A DNA stretch of 37,602 bases from a virus: the IMG/VR virus record IMGVR_UViG_3300017958_000027, positions 1-37,602 of that record; one strand, 5' to 3'. How positions within the stretch are numbered: position 1 is the stretch's first letter; the number at the start of each line of letters is the position of its first letter. The position numbers and the translations under genes were made by a program. Under the pieces are notes generated by a model, which did not search any database, was not told where the DNA came from, and saw only the letters and a list, made by a program, of their open reading frames with translations. Positions 1 to 7,072 of the stretch are shown piece by piece.

Positions 1-55
1 AAGTGTTGACAGGTAAACCGTGAATCTCTGCTTCGGTTTCGTTAATAGCTGTCAT
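1..55 (-). CDS. Unidentified gene, 5' end only (partial)
   Basis: An ATG on the minus strand at 55-53 opens a frame that runs off the left edge of the window. The visible peptide starts MTAINETEAEIHGLPVNT. An AAGGA-like ribosome binding site lies about 13 bases upstream, inside the gp32 stop region, and the gene begins 6 bases after the gp32 stop, so the two are probably co-transcribed. Eighteen residues are too few to recognise a family. In T4 the gene after 32 is 59, but nothing visible supports that identity here. Confidence 0.5.
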   Translation of the reverse strand, partial: MTAINETEAEIHGLPVNT

Positions 56-61
56 ATTGTT

Positions 62-1045
62 TTACTGTCCTTGACGTGCTCTAATCATTGCTAGAATGTC
101 TTGAGCGTTGCCGCCATCTGCAGGAGCCGCTTCAGCCGCTGGTGCTGCCGCTGGTGCTTCTGCTACTGGAGCCGCTGGTGCTGCTTCAGGTGCTGGTGTA
201 GGAGCCGGAGCAGGAGTAGTAGCCGCCGGTGCTACTGGATCGCCTGTACGTGCTGCCATACCTGCTGGACGGAAGTATTGACCCCAGCGATCCATATCAA
301 ATGCTTCACCGTCTACAGACGCTTCAAACATTTCTTGCATCACTTTAAGTTCTACTTCACCTGGCTTTTTAGGTAGGAAGTCAGCTAGATTAAACAAACC
401 GTGTGTGTTAACTGCATTCATTTCAGCATCGTTTAGTGGACGATCTCTACGTGCCCAGTTAGATGTTGAATAGTCTGCATATCCGCCTTTTGAAGTTTTG
501 TTAAGACGGAAGTCTACACCTGCTGTGTAATCTGTTGGCAACTCTTCCATATCAGGATCCATAAGAGCCTGTTTAATAATCTGGAAGATTTGAGGACCAA
601 TGATAAATCTACGGATTGGATTCTCCGGAGTCTCATCGTCACTTAGTGGGTTATCTACAACAAAGCCTTGGAAGATATATGAACGCTTCTTCCAGTATTT
701 ACGACCCATATCTTCTAGAGTTGGATCTTTAAACCAGCCGCGTACTTCGTTAAGAATATTACACTGCTCGCCGTACATTTCCATACACGGAATCTGTACT
801 TGTACTGGACGTGAATCAGTTTCGCCTTTGACGCCTGCAAATGGTAGTTTAATTACCAAACGCTCTTGCCAAAAGAAAGTGTTATCAGCGTTGCCATCAG
901 GAAGGAAACGAAGCGTTGCGCTTTCGCCTTCTTTAATATTCCAAAATGGGTAAATGCTGTTGTCACCACCGCCTGACTGACGGTTGCCTGAAGCGCCTGC
1001 TTCTTGTTCTTTGAGCTTTGCTCGGATTTCTGCTAATGATGCCAT
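62..1045 (-). CDS. 32: gp32-like single-stranded DNA-binding protein
   Basis: This is the T4 gp32 family protein that coats single-stranded DNA during phage replication, recombination and repair. The basic N-terminal arm (MASLAEIRAKLKEQ) corresponds to the cooperative-binding segment. The OB-fold core spans roughly residues 30-255 and is rich in aromatic and basic residues (YPFWNIKEG, GRKYWKKRSYIFQGF). Only two cysteines are present (C87 and C95) in the region where T4 gp32 uses one His and three Cys to bind zinc, so zinc binding may be altered. Residues about 265-312 are an Ala/Pro-rich linker, and the protein ends GGNAQDILAMIRARQGQ. Its length (327) is close to the 301 of T4. The start is set by AGGAGG 9 bases upstream. 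It has its own sigma70-type promoter at 1106-1134, consistent with early or middle expression. Confidence 0.92.
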   Translation of the reverse strand: MASLAEIRAKLKEQEAGASGNRQSGGGDNSIYPFWNIKEGESATLRFLPDGNADNTFFWQERLVIKLPFAGVKGETDSRPVQVQIPCMEMYGEQCNILNEVRGWFKDPTLEDMGRKYWKKRSYIFQGFVVDNPLSDDETPENPIRRFIIGPQIFQIIKQALMDPDMEELPTDYTAGVDFRLNKTSKGGYADYSTSNWARRDRPLNDAEMNAVNTHGLFNLADFLPKKPGEVELKVMQEMFEASVDGEAFDMDRWGQYFRPAGMAARTGDPVAPAATTPAPAPTPAPEAAPAAPVAEAPAAAPAAEAAPADGGNAQDILAMIRARQGQ

Positions 1046-1105
1046 AGTTAGTGCCTCCTAATTGTTTATGCCTATGTATGTGCCTTTTCTTGTAGCACAG
1101 TGTAT

Positions 1106-1134
1106 AATATACACTCTACTACTTAGCGTGTCAA
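1106..1134 (-). promoter_or_regulatory. Sigma70-type promoter of gp32 with palindromic -10 region
   Basis: On the minus strand a -35 TTGACA (1134-1129) and a -10 TATATT (1111-1106) are separated by exactly 17 bases. The predicted start is near 1099, giving a leader of about 55 bases with a strong AGGAGG. The -10 lies inside a perfect 17-bp inverted repeat, AGTGTATAATATACACT (1099-1115), which could be an operator or simply a symmetric -10. No late-promoter motif is seen here. Confidence 0.75.
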
Positions 1135-1145
1135 GTTATTTTCTT

Positions 1146-1173
1146 AAAAAAACTTGAAAAAAATCATCAAGTT
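1146..1173 (-). terminator. Possible terminator after the LysM protein gene
   Basis: On the minus strand AACTTGA (1173-1167) pairs with TCAAGTT (1157-1151) across a 9-base loop, followed by five T. The stem has few GC pairs, so it is a weak candidate. A second small hairpin (AGCC..GGCT) overlaps the stop codon just before it. Confidence 0.4.
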
Positions 1174-1182
1174 AGCCAATTC

Positions 1183-2841
1183 TTACAAACCGGCTAATCT
1201 TTTGATATCGTTTTCTTCTTGCGAAGCTACTGGTGCTACATTAACTTCTTTAAAATCTGCGTAAGTTTCTTGAATACGCTCAATAAATGCTTTTGCAGGA
1301 TTAATGTACTGCTCACCGTAATCTTTTTCTACTGCTGTTAGTACTGCTGTTTCGCCTTTTGGAAACTGACCGTTTTCTCTGTCAAACAACGAAAGAATAA
1401 ACTCGCTAATTGGAATTTGTTTTTCTTTAGGTCTAGCTTCTTCATTTTCTGGTACGCAGTTAGGAACTTCTTTTCCGTTCTTTTCCTTCATACCAATCTG
1501 TTTGTAACCTTTCCAACAAGGATCATCATCTTCTGCTACAGTACGATCACTAAACTGACCTAATAGAGTATCAATTTCTGATTCAATTTCCTCGCCGTAA
1601 TTTTTAAATCCACCAGGTGGCAAACCTCTAGAAGCACCGTCTGGACCAGCCCCCATAAAGTAAGGCATTTTTATAATTTGTCCAGGTTGTATCATTGATG
1701 GATCTTTAATGTCTGGGTTTTCGTCCATAATTGCCTGAATTGCTTCTTCTGGCGCACTTCCTTGGAAGTTTGCATTTTTAAATCTTTTGTATATACTAAA
1801 GATAGTGTCGCCTTTTTGTACTTTGTAAGTTTCCGCAGGTAATTCTTCTGATAAGTCATCTGGGCCTAATTCAATTGCACGAGTTGCTTCACTTACTAGT
1901 TTGTAAACATATGGAAATACATCTTTTAGTTCTTCATTAAACTGTCTAATAGTAAGTTCGTCAATCCAATTTTCTGCAATATCTGCAGGCACGTCTTCCA
2001 TTACAGGTACTTCATAAGATTCAACAGCGGCTTTATAGTATGATTCTTTTTGTAGGCTTGCAACTGTCTTTTTAATTGTGTCTAGTCTTTCAACAACAGC
2101 ATCCATATAACCTGATAGACCTTCTGCCATTACGCTTGAGCGATTCATATATGTTTTAAATTTACGTAAGTTAGCTAGTTCTTCTGATAGTCCAGTAATA
2201 TGTTTACCAAATTCATCGTATGGTTTGCCGCCTTCTGCTACGTGACGAGCCATTGCACGAGCACCGTTTAAGTGTTTGAAAGGATAAATGAACTTTTCGC
2301 CTTCAGCACTTTCAATGTAGATTTTTCCAATTTTTTGTGTTCTACCTGATGCTAGTTCTTGATTTACACTCTCAGTGTGTTTAATAGTTAATCTTGCGTT
2401 ACCAATATTTTGATAACTCATCTTACTTGTGCCATACATTTTAGACTCGCTCATTGTCTGTTCTCCGCCCTGTTGCTGTGCTAGGAATTTGTAATCTCTT
2501 TTATCTAAGTTTGACTTTGTAATATCTCTTGTGTCAAATTGTAATAATCTTTTTTTAGCAAATACACGCAACTCTTTTAAAAAGTTGTACCAGTTTTGTC
2601 TAGTGATAGTATCTTCATTTTCTACAAAACTGTTGCTATACATAACAGCAAGTTTATCTTCGCTAATGCTAATACTAACTTTTCCTACGTTACGGTCGCC
2701 TTCTTTGTAATCAAAATCAAAAAATCGGGCTGTTAGTGGGTCATTGGTTACTTTCCCGGCTTCGTCACCAATTGTAACGCTAGGAAAACGTCCACGGATC
2801 TTATTAAATAGATCTTCTGCTATGTTGTCAAGACTCTTCAT
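1183..2841 (-). CDS. LysM-domain virion-associated protein (unknown role)
   Basis: A 552-aa protein of unknown exact role. Residues about 338-395 form a LysM module (YKVQKGDTIFSIYKRF ... IQPGQIIKMP), a fold that binds peptidoglycan or acts as a generic interaction domain. Residues about 440-465 carry a Cys-containing motif beginning DPCWKGYKQIGM and ending VPNCVPE. I associate this motif with assorted proteins of marine phages, but its function is unknown to me. There is no signal peptide or membrane segment. The frame stays open to a TTG at 2856, but the ATG at 2841 is preferred: it gives MKSLDNIAEDLF and sits exactly 5 bases after a late-promoter motif. The start region lies beside the gp17 stop, so the two genes are neighbours in one late block. 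A structural or tail-associated role is inference. Confidence 0.6.
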   Translation of the reverse strand: MKSLDNIAEDLFNKIRGRFPSVTIGDEAGKVTNDPLTARFFDFDYKEGDRNVGKVSISISEDKLAVMYSNSFVENEDTITRQNWYNFLKELRVFAKKRLLQFDTRDITKSNLDKRDYKFLAQQQGGEQTMSESKMYGTSKMSYQNIGNARLTIKHTESVNQELASGRTQKIGKIYIESAEGEKFIYPFKHLNGARAMARHVAEGGKPYDEFGKHITGLSEELANLRKFKTYMNRSSVMAEGLSGYMDAVVERLDTIKKTVASLQKESYYKAAVESYEVPVMEDVPADIAENWIDELTIRQFNEELKDVFPYVYKLVSEATRAIELGPDDLSEELPAETYKVQKGDTIFSIYKRFKNANFQGSAPEEAIQAIMDENPDIKDPSMIQPGQIIKMPYFMGAGPDGASRGLPPGGFKNYGEEIESEIDTLLGQFSDRTVAEDDDPCWKGYKQIGMKEKNGKEVPNCVPENEEARPKEKQIPISEFILSLFDRENGQFPKGETAVLTAVEKDYGEQYINPAKAFIERIQETYADFKEVNVAPVASQEENDIKRLAGL

Positions 2842-2846
2842 AATAT

Positions 2847-2854
2847 TATTTATC
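2847..2854 (-). promoter_or_regulatory. Late-promoter motif GATAAATA upstream of the LysM gene
   Basis: The minus strand reads GATAAATA, then ATATT, then ATG (2841). With T4 late-promoter geometry (-13 to -6), +1 falls on the A of the start codon. No Shine-Dalgarno sequence fits in between, and the motif overlaps the end of the gp17 gene. Confidence 0.5.
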
Positions 2855-4433
2855 AATAATTTGTACTAATGAAGATCGGCATTGGTGGCTCATAATCTTC
2901 ATCGTGTTCTGCTTGGTTAAATGAATCATAGATTCTAGGATCCCAATCTTTTAATACTGCCATCATTCTAATTGCAAGAAGTGTTGCACTAACTAAATCG
3001 TCTGTCATTCCTACTTTTGCTTGATAACTTGATCCAGTTGCTACGTATCCTTTTAATTCAGAAATAAAAGGTTTACTATGTATAGTCATTTTATCATTTT
3101 CGATCATAGTTTTTAAACGACTGCAAGCAGTTACTTTTGTACTATGCGTTGTGTTAAATCCTTTGCGGAACTTACGAACGTGTCCTTTTCGGATAGGCTC
3201 ACTGACGAACAAACCCGGAATGTTCTCTTCTCCAAAATCGTTTATAACGATAAGGGCAGCCTCACCTAGTCCATTGTTCTCCACGCTCCAATAAATCCCT
3301 TGCGGGTTTTTTGTTTGTTCTTCTATATATCTACAAATATCTGCAAGAACTCTAATCTGTCCGGGGATAGCAGTACTGTTATGTTGCCATTCTGCTACTT
3401 GTTCATATGTAGGCAATTCGTATACTTGTATCGCAGCATTATCACCACCAGTGCCCATTGCTGGATCAAGAGCAACTGCGTATGTGTACTGCGAGCTTGG
3501 TTTTTTATACCAGCGTGTTTGCCCCATATTTAATACTGGGCTCTTGCCTTCCATCACAGCAAGTTTAATTGAGTTAATAAGAGTTTCGTCAAATACTAAG
3601 AACTCACAACCATATTCACGTCTAAACTTTTCTTCGCCAATGCGTCCAATTTCTTCTGCTTTCCATTCTTCATCACGGTCAGGATGCTCACTCCAATGTG
3701 CTACAAAAGAACGAAAACCATTAATACCAAGATCGCTTTCGTTGCCGTGGTCGTCAAAACGTTGTTCTGCTTGTTTCCAGATAGTAGCAAATGTATCTTC
3801 GTCACTGTTAGGTGTGCTTGTAATAATAGCACGACCACCTGTTGCTAGTGTAGGTGAAATTGAAGTCCAAAACTCTTCCGCAATGTTGGGCATAACAAAC
3901 GCAAACTCGTCACAGTATAGTAGCGAGATAGACATACCACGTCCTGTATTGCCTGTTGTTGTTTGACTTACAATTCTACTACCATTTTCAAACTCTATGC
4001 TACCTTTGTTGTATGATGTAACACCTGCTCTAATATGGTCCGGACACGTTTCATACACATAGCGTATACGTGCCATAATTTCCTGAGCACCTGTATATTT
4101 GTGTGCCGCAATAAGAATAGTTTGGTCTGGATTAAACATAGCATACCAAGCAAGATAGATAGCAGCACAAGTAGTCTTGCCTGTCTGGCGTGGCATCATA
4201 TTAATATTAAATCGGTAATTATGATACGTATCCATTAGACCTAATTGATAGTCATATGGATCAAACAGCAACTTACCTTTTACAGGATGCTGAATATAAG
4301 CAAAGTTTTTTGCAAAATACAAATACCCATCTTTAGGATCCATACATTTTGCAATGTCTTCAATCTGCTCGTTTGTAAATGTTTCTTGTTTATTGGCTTT
4401 TTTAATTAATACGCCGTCTAATGATGCTGCCAT
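2853..4433 (-). CDS. 17: gp17-like terminase large subunit
   Basis: The DNA-packaging motor of T4-like phages: an N-terminal ATPase pumps DNA into the prohead and a C-terminal RNase H-like nuclease cuts the concatemer. Visible motifs are Walker A PRQTGKTT (residues 81-88), Walker B LLYCDE (171-176), and the coupling-motif area ITSTPNS (204-210). In the nuclease domain the acidic residues are D323 (ALDPAMGTGGDN), E385 (SVENNG) and D478/D479 (MTDDLVSATLLA). At 526 aa it is slightly shorter than T4 gp17 (610) and appears intact. It follows a hairpin terminator and its own late-promoter motif. There is no ribosome binding site, and the ATG is 5 bases after the motif. Confidence 0.95.
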   Translation of the reverse strand: MAASLDGVLIKKANKQETFTNEQIEDIAKCMDPKDGYLYFAKNFAYIQHPVKGKLLFDPYDYQLGLMDTYHNYRFNINMMPRQTGKTTCAAIYLAWYAMFNPDQTILIAAHKYTGAQEIMARIRYVYETCPDHIRAGVTSYNKGSIEFENGSRIVSQTTTGNTGRGMSISLLYCDEFAFVMPNIAEEFWTSISPTLATGGRAIITSTPNSDEDTFATIWKQAEQRFDDHGNESDLGINGFRSFVAHWSEHPDRDEEWKAEEIGRIGEEKFRREYGCEFLVFDETLINSIKLAVMEGKSPVLNMGQTRWYKKPSSQYTYAVALDPAMGTGGDNAAIQVYELPTYEQVAEWQHNSTAIPGQIRVLADICRYIEEQTKNPQGIYWSVENNGLGEAALIVINDFGEENIPGLFVSEPIRKGHVRKFRKGFNTTHSTKVTACSRLKTMIENDKMTIHSKPFISELKGYVATGSSYQAKVGMTDDLVSATLLAIRMMAVLKDWDPRIYDSFNQAEHDEDYEPPMPIFISTNY

Positions 4434-4438
4434 ACAAA

Positions 4439-4446
4439 TATTTATT
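4439..4446 (-). promoter_or_regulatory. Late-promoter motif AATAAATA upstream of gp17
   Basis: The minus strand reads GAATAAATA, then TTTGT, then ATG at 4433. The 5-base gap puts the predicted +1 on the start codon. The motif follows the T-tract of the upstream terminator by one base, so gp17 appears to be insulated from the gene before it. Confidence 0.6.
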
Positions 4447-4447
4447 C

Positions 4448-4472
4448 AAAAAAATAGGGCCCGTAGGCCCTA
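4448..4472 (-). terminator. Rho-independent terminator between the 215-aa gene and gp17
   Basis: The minus-strand stem TAGGGCC / GGCCCTA (4472-4466 and 4461-4455) is perfect over 7 bp with a TACG loop closed by C-G, a UNCG-type tetraloop in RNA, followed by seven T. This is the cleanest terminator in the window. Confidence 0.85.
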
Positions 4473-4489
4473 AGTGGTATAAGAATGTA

Positions 4490-5137
4490 TTAGTTCTTTT
4501 TTTCTGCTTTAGCTGCGTGAACTGCCTTGCGTTGTGCATCTGACTTGTATTTGCCTTCAAGTGCTGCCATAAGTTCTTCTTTGATTTTGTTTTTTAGCTC
4601 TTCTGCTTCTACTGCCATAGGGTTGTCACCGTCTTGTGTAGCAGCATATGCCTTTTTCTCTCTATTGATTCCGCCTGATAAATCTTTTGTCATTGTTTTT
4701 GTATCAGCGTATTCTTCTTCAGGTGAATTGTCCCAATCTTCTTCAACATCGTCGTCCATCATTTCTGGACCATCTGTTGAAATTTTCATCATCTTTTTCA
4801 TATCACCCATTTCAGCATCGTGCGGATCTGGAAGCATTTTCATATCAGGTGGTGGCATATGTACAGGTGCGTCCTGTGGTGCTTTTGCACCGCCCATTAA
4901 TCTAATTAAATCTTCTACTGCATCGCCACGTGCATTAAGTGTAACATTCATTGAAACTTTTTCTTCTGGTTGTGACATTGCTGGAGGCTGCATTGGCATT
5001 TCATCCATTCCGCATTCTTCAACTTGTTGAATAGACTCTAAAATTGCCTTCATATCGTTTACGTTTGCTGCACCTGCTGACGGTTTTTCGCCTCTAGCTG
5101 CTGCATCCATATTTTCTAAGATTTTTTTCATATCCAT
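4490..5137 (-). CDS. Small acidic Met/Pro-rich protein, unknown function
   Basis: A 215-aa hydrophilic, acidic, low-complexity protein that I do not recognise with confidence. Two related segments, MKKILENMDAA (residues 3-13) and MKAILESIQQV (29-39), look like an internal duplication. The middle is rich in Met, Pro and Asp, and the C-terminus is a Lys/Ala-rich amphipathic stretch (LKNKIKEELMAALEGKYKS). No transmembrane segment or catalytic motif is visible. It starts 4 bases after the stop of the 185-aa gene and ends in front of a strong terminator, so it is the last gene of a gp16-to-terminator segment. Its place between gp16 and gp17 suggests a packaging or head role, by context only. The start is supported by AGGAGG in the upstream gene's last codons. 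Confidence 0.6.
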   Translation of the reverse strand: MDMKKILENMDAAARGEKPSAGAANVNDMKAILESIQQVEECGMDEMPMQPPAMSQPEEKVSMNVTLNARGDAVEDLIRLMGGAKAPQDAPVHMPPPDMKMLPDPHDAEMGDMKKMMKISTDGPEMMDDDVEEDWDNSPEEEYADTKTMTKDLSGGINREKKAYAATQDGDNPMAVEAEELKNKIKEELMAALEGKYKSDAQRKAVHAAKAEKKN

Positions 5138-5141
5138 TTTA

Positions 5142-5699
5142 TTAGCCTCCTACGACCGATTTGTTGTTTTCTGATTCGCCAATGTCCTTAGACTCGCCTG
5201 CTGGAGTGCCTGAAATTGGATCAACTTCACGTTCTTTACGAGCTGTTTCTAGTTCTTTTAATAAGTCCATTACTCTGCTACCTGCTACACTTTCTTGTGC
5301 GCTTTCGCCGCCCATATCTTCTGTGTTAAGCATCGACTCGTATGGCTCGTTTTCTTTTTCTTCTTGGTATTCTTCTTGTGGTGCAAGTGGATCACGTACA
5401 ATAATGTTGCTTTGCGGGATATTGCAACACTTGCCTAAATACTCTTGTAATACTTGCACAGTAGTTGGATATGTAACTTCTGCTTCAAAGTAAGTTACAT
5501 CAATGTTTTCTAACTGTGGAAAATCTAATGGGCGTTTTGAAATAGGTACTCGCTTGCCGTCAGTAACTTTTACCACACCATATTTTCCTAGTGCAGATTC
5601 AATTCCTGCTTTACAGTCAGCGGCATAATCTCCTGCTACGCCAATTTTAAAATCATATGTCTTTTTAGACTCTGTTAAATATTCTGAAAAACTTTTCAT
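5142..5699 (-). CDS. Putative internal head protein with capsid-targeting-like N-terminus
   Basis: A 185-aa protein of no recognised family. It opens MKSFSEYLTESK, closely resembling the T4 capsid-targeting peptide of internal proteins (MKTYQEFIAEA). It contains L-T-E, fitting the gp21 prohead protease rule (L/I)-x-E. Residues 15-105 look like one compact domain (YDFKIGVAGDYAADCKAGIE ... NIIVRDPLAPQ). The rest is acidic and probably disordered. The gene lies between gp16 and gp17, among head and packaging genes. A late-promoter motif (GATAAATA, 5721-5728) lies about 21 bases upstream, with a weak GGGA ribosome site. Delivery into the head is inference from the N-terminal peptide alone. Confidence 0.55.
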   Translation of the reverse strand: MKSFSEYLTESKKTYDFKIGVAGDYAADCKAGIESALGKYGVVKVTDGKRVPISKRPLDFPQLENIDVTYFEAEVTYPTTVQVLQEYLGKCCNIPQSNIIVRDPLAPQEEYQEEKENEPYESMLNTEDMGGESAQESVAGSRVMDLLKELETARKEREVDPISGTPAGESKDIGESENNKSVVGG

Positions 5700-5719
5700 A
5701 TTTGTATTCCCGCTTTGTA

Positions 5720-6220
5720 TTATTTATCCATATTCTTTAGTTTTTCTAATAAACTATTACGGTCTGTAACTACATACCCTTCGCCTGAAACAATGTTCCC
5801 GTCGCCCGGGCTACTATCTCTATCCATTTTTTCTTTTTTAAGTTGCAATTCGATCATCTTTAATTTTTTATCCATCTTTGCAACTTTAGCATCTAATGAT
5901 GTTTTTAACATACCGCCAGCAACTTCAAATACACGCCCACTATAACGTGCTTCAACATTCATACCTAAGTCCATTAAGTCTTCATATGCGTCCAATGCTT
6001 TTTTAGCAATATCTTCTAATTCTTCATCTGCTTTATCACCTAAGCCTTTAACTCTTGGTAATGCACTTGCAATTTTATCTAGCTCTTGTATATCACGCTG
6101 AGTTTCTGCTATTTCAACAATAGTAGTTTCTTTTTTTGTTTTTTTATCTTCAGCTTTTGCTTCGTCTACAATTTCTTTAGAGTCTGGCAAATTTAAAAGC
6201 TCTTCTAATTTTTTAGTCAT
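5720..6220 (-). CDS. 16: gp16-like terminase small subunit
   Basis: The small terminase subunit recognises the DNA to be packaged and regulates the gp17 ATPase, as oligomeric rings. The 166-aa sequence is mostly helical and charged. A Lys-rich N-terminus is followed by helices around IAETQRDIQELDKIASAL (residues about 37-54). The segment VEARYSGRVFEVAGGMLKT (about 99-117) then leads into a coiled coil with LDAKVAKMDKKLKMIELQLK, a pattern typical of T4-like gp16. Length matches T4 (164). It starts 29 bases after the gp4 stop, downstream of a late-promoter motif that overlaps that stop. No clear Shine-Dalgarno is seen. Confidence 0.85.
   Translation of the reverse strand: MTKKLEELLNLPDSKEIVDEAKAEDKKTKKETTIVEIAETQRDIQELDKIASALPRVKGLGDKADEELEDIAKKALDAYEDLMDLGMNVEARYSGRVFEVAGGMLKTSLDAKVAKMDKKLKMIELQLKKEKMDRDSSPGDGNIVSGEGYVVTDRNSLLEKLKNMDK
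5721..5728 (-). promoter_or_regulatory. Late-promoter motif GATAAATA upstream of the 185-aa gene
   Basis: The minus strand reads GGATAAATAATACA, with the motif overlapping the gp16 stop codon. Predicted +1 is near 5715, leaving a short leader of about 16 bases before the ATG at 5699. Confidence 0.55.
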
Positions 6221-6246
6221 TATATTATACCATTATATGCTACTAT

Positions 6247-6254
6247 TATTTATC
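6247..6254 (-). promoter_or_regulatory. Late-promoter motif GATAAATA upstream of gp16
   Basis: The motif CGATAAATAATAG covers the stop codon of gp4. The predicted start near 6241 gives a leader of about 20 bases before the gp16 ATG. The leader holds a tiny M-V-stop reading frame (ATGGTATAA), possibly by chance. Confidence 0.5.
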
Positions 6255-6690
6255 GTCTTGTGCCACCTTGGTGAAATATATCATTTTCGGTTATTACTCT
6301 AAATTTAATTCCTTTTTGTTTGCAATAAGCATACGCTGCTGACCATTTTGCTTGATTAACTATATAACTTGCTTGGTTAACACGACTGCGACCTACTTTT
6401 TCTCTTATTGCTTGATTAGCAGGTTTAACTTCTATTAATTCAACTCTTTTTGATCCGCCCTTATCTGCATAGGCAATAAAGAAATCAGGAACATAAATTG
6501 TGTGCTTGCCTGTTAAAGGATTTTTATATGGAATACGTATTGCTTCGCTTGCCCATTTTTCTACACTAGGATGTTCGTCACAGAATTTCATAAAATGAAA
6601 TTCCCAACTGCTTCTGTAAGTTGGAGTTTTTGTGCCTATGTACTTTTCAGGAAATTTAGGTGTAAACTTCCCCTGAGCAAATCTAGCCAT
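6250..6690 (-). CDS. 4: gp4-like head completion protein (PD-(D/E)xK nuclease fold)
   Basis: Matches T4 gp4 (also called gp50/65), which acts at the end of packaging to prepare the filled head for tail joining. The 146 aa include a nuclease-like constellation: E30 in SSWEFHF, D69 in YVPDFFIAY, and E87-x-K89 in VELIEVKP. This is the TnsA/PD-(D/E)xK arrangement. Length agrees with T4 (150). The ATG is 1 base after the stop of the 122-aa gene, suggesting translational coupling. The ribosome site is weak. Confidence 0.88.
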   Translation of the reverse strand: MARFAQGKFTPKFPEKYIGTKTPTYRSSWEFHFMKFCDEHPSVEKWASEAIRIPYKNPLTGKHTIYVPDFFIAYADKGGSKRVELIEVKPANQAIREKVGRSRVNQASYIVNQAKWSAAYAYCKQKGIKFRVITENDIFHQGGTRR

Positions 6691-6691
6691 A

Positions 6692-7060
6692 TCACGCTAC
6701 AATATTTCTTTTTTCAATCTTGTCAGCTGATTCAGTTCTTTTATATCCTAGGGTACTTGTTTTAGGTCTATTATAGTTTAGCACTTCTGTAACAATAGCA
6801 CTTAGCTGAACTTCGTCTAACCCTTTTAGTGTATCTAGTAATTGAAAAACATTAACACTATCGAGTTTTGCCTGCTGAAGTAGAGTAGTTGAAACACTAA
6901 TTGCGCCTGTTTTGTCAAAGCCGCGTTTTGTAAAAAATGTAACTACTGCATCTACTTGGTTTGACGGAAAACTTAATTCTTTTGAAAAGTATGTATCAAA
7001 AAACTTAGTTACTCCTTTGTCATTAAAATTGCTGGGTTTTTCTTTTGGTAAACTTGACAT
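6692..7060 (-). CDS. Conserved-looking small protein, unknown function
   Basis: A 122-aa soluble, mostly helical protein that I cannot assign. The N-terminus is polar (MSSLPKEKPSNFNDKGV). The body has amphipathic helices (VTKFFDTYF, QVDAVVTFFTKRGF, VFQLLDTLKGL, VQLSAIVTEVLNYNR), and the tail is basic. It has a good ribosome site (AAGGAAA). The gene lies 12 bases downstream of the tube-fold protein and is coupled to gp4, so a role in head or tail assembly is likely by context. Confidence 0.6.
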   Translation of the reverse strand: MSSLPKEKPSNFNDKGVTKFFDTYFSKELSFPSNQVDAVVTFFTKRGFDKTGAISVSTTLLQQAKLDSVNVFQLLDTLKGLDEVQLSAIVTEVLNYNRPKTSTLGYKRTESADKIEKRNIVA

Positions 7061-7072
7061 AATTTTTCCTTA

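Noticed and set aside
101-376. Plus-strand open frame inside gp32 with a Cys/Arg-rich translation
   Set aside because: It mirrors the Ala/Pro-coding tract of gp32 on the other strand. No ribosome site, and the composition is explained by antisense codons.
2842-2856. TTG start five codons upstream for the LysM protein
   Set aside because: It lies inside the late-promoter motif and the gp17 stop region. The ATG at 2841 fits the promoter geometry better.
3451-3966. Plus-strand frame of 171 codons antisense to gp17
   Set aside because: gp17 is certain here with all its motifs. The antisense frame has no recognisable domain or start signal.
4527-5030. Plus-strand frame of 167 Ser/Ile-rich codons opposite the 215-aa acidic protein
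   Set aside because: The sequence is the antisense image of acidic and Met codons. The minus-strand gene has AGGAGG, coupling to its neighbour and a terminator.
6221-6243. TATAAT-like sequences just before gp16 as a sigma70 promoter
   Set aside because: No -35 at suitable distance, and the late motif at 6247-6254 is a better explanation in this AT-rich gap.
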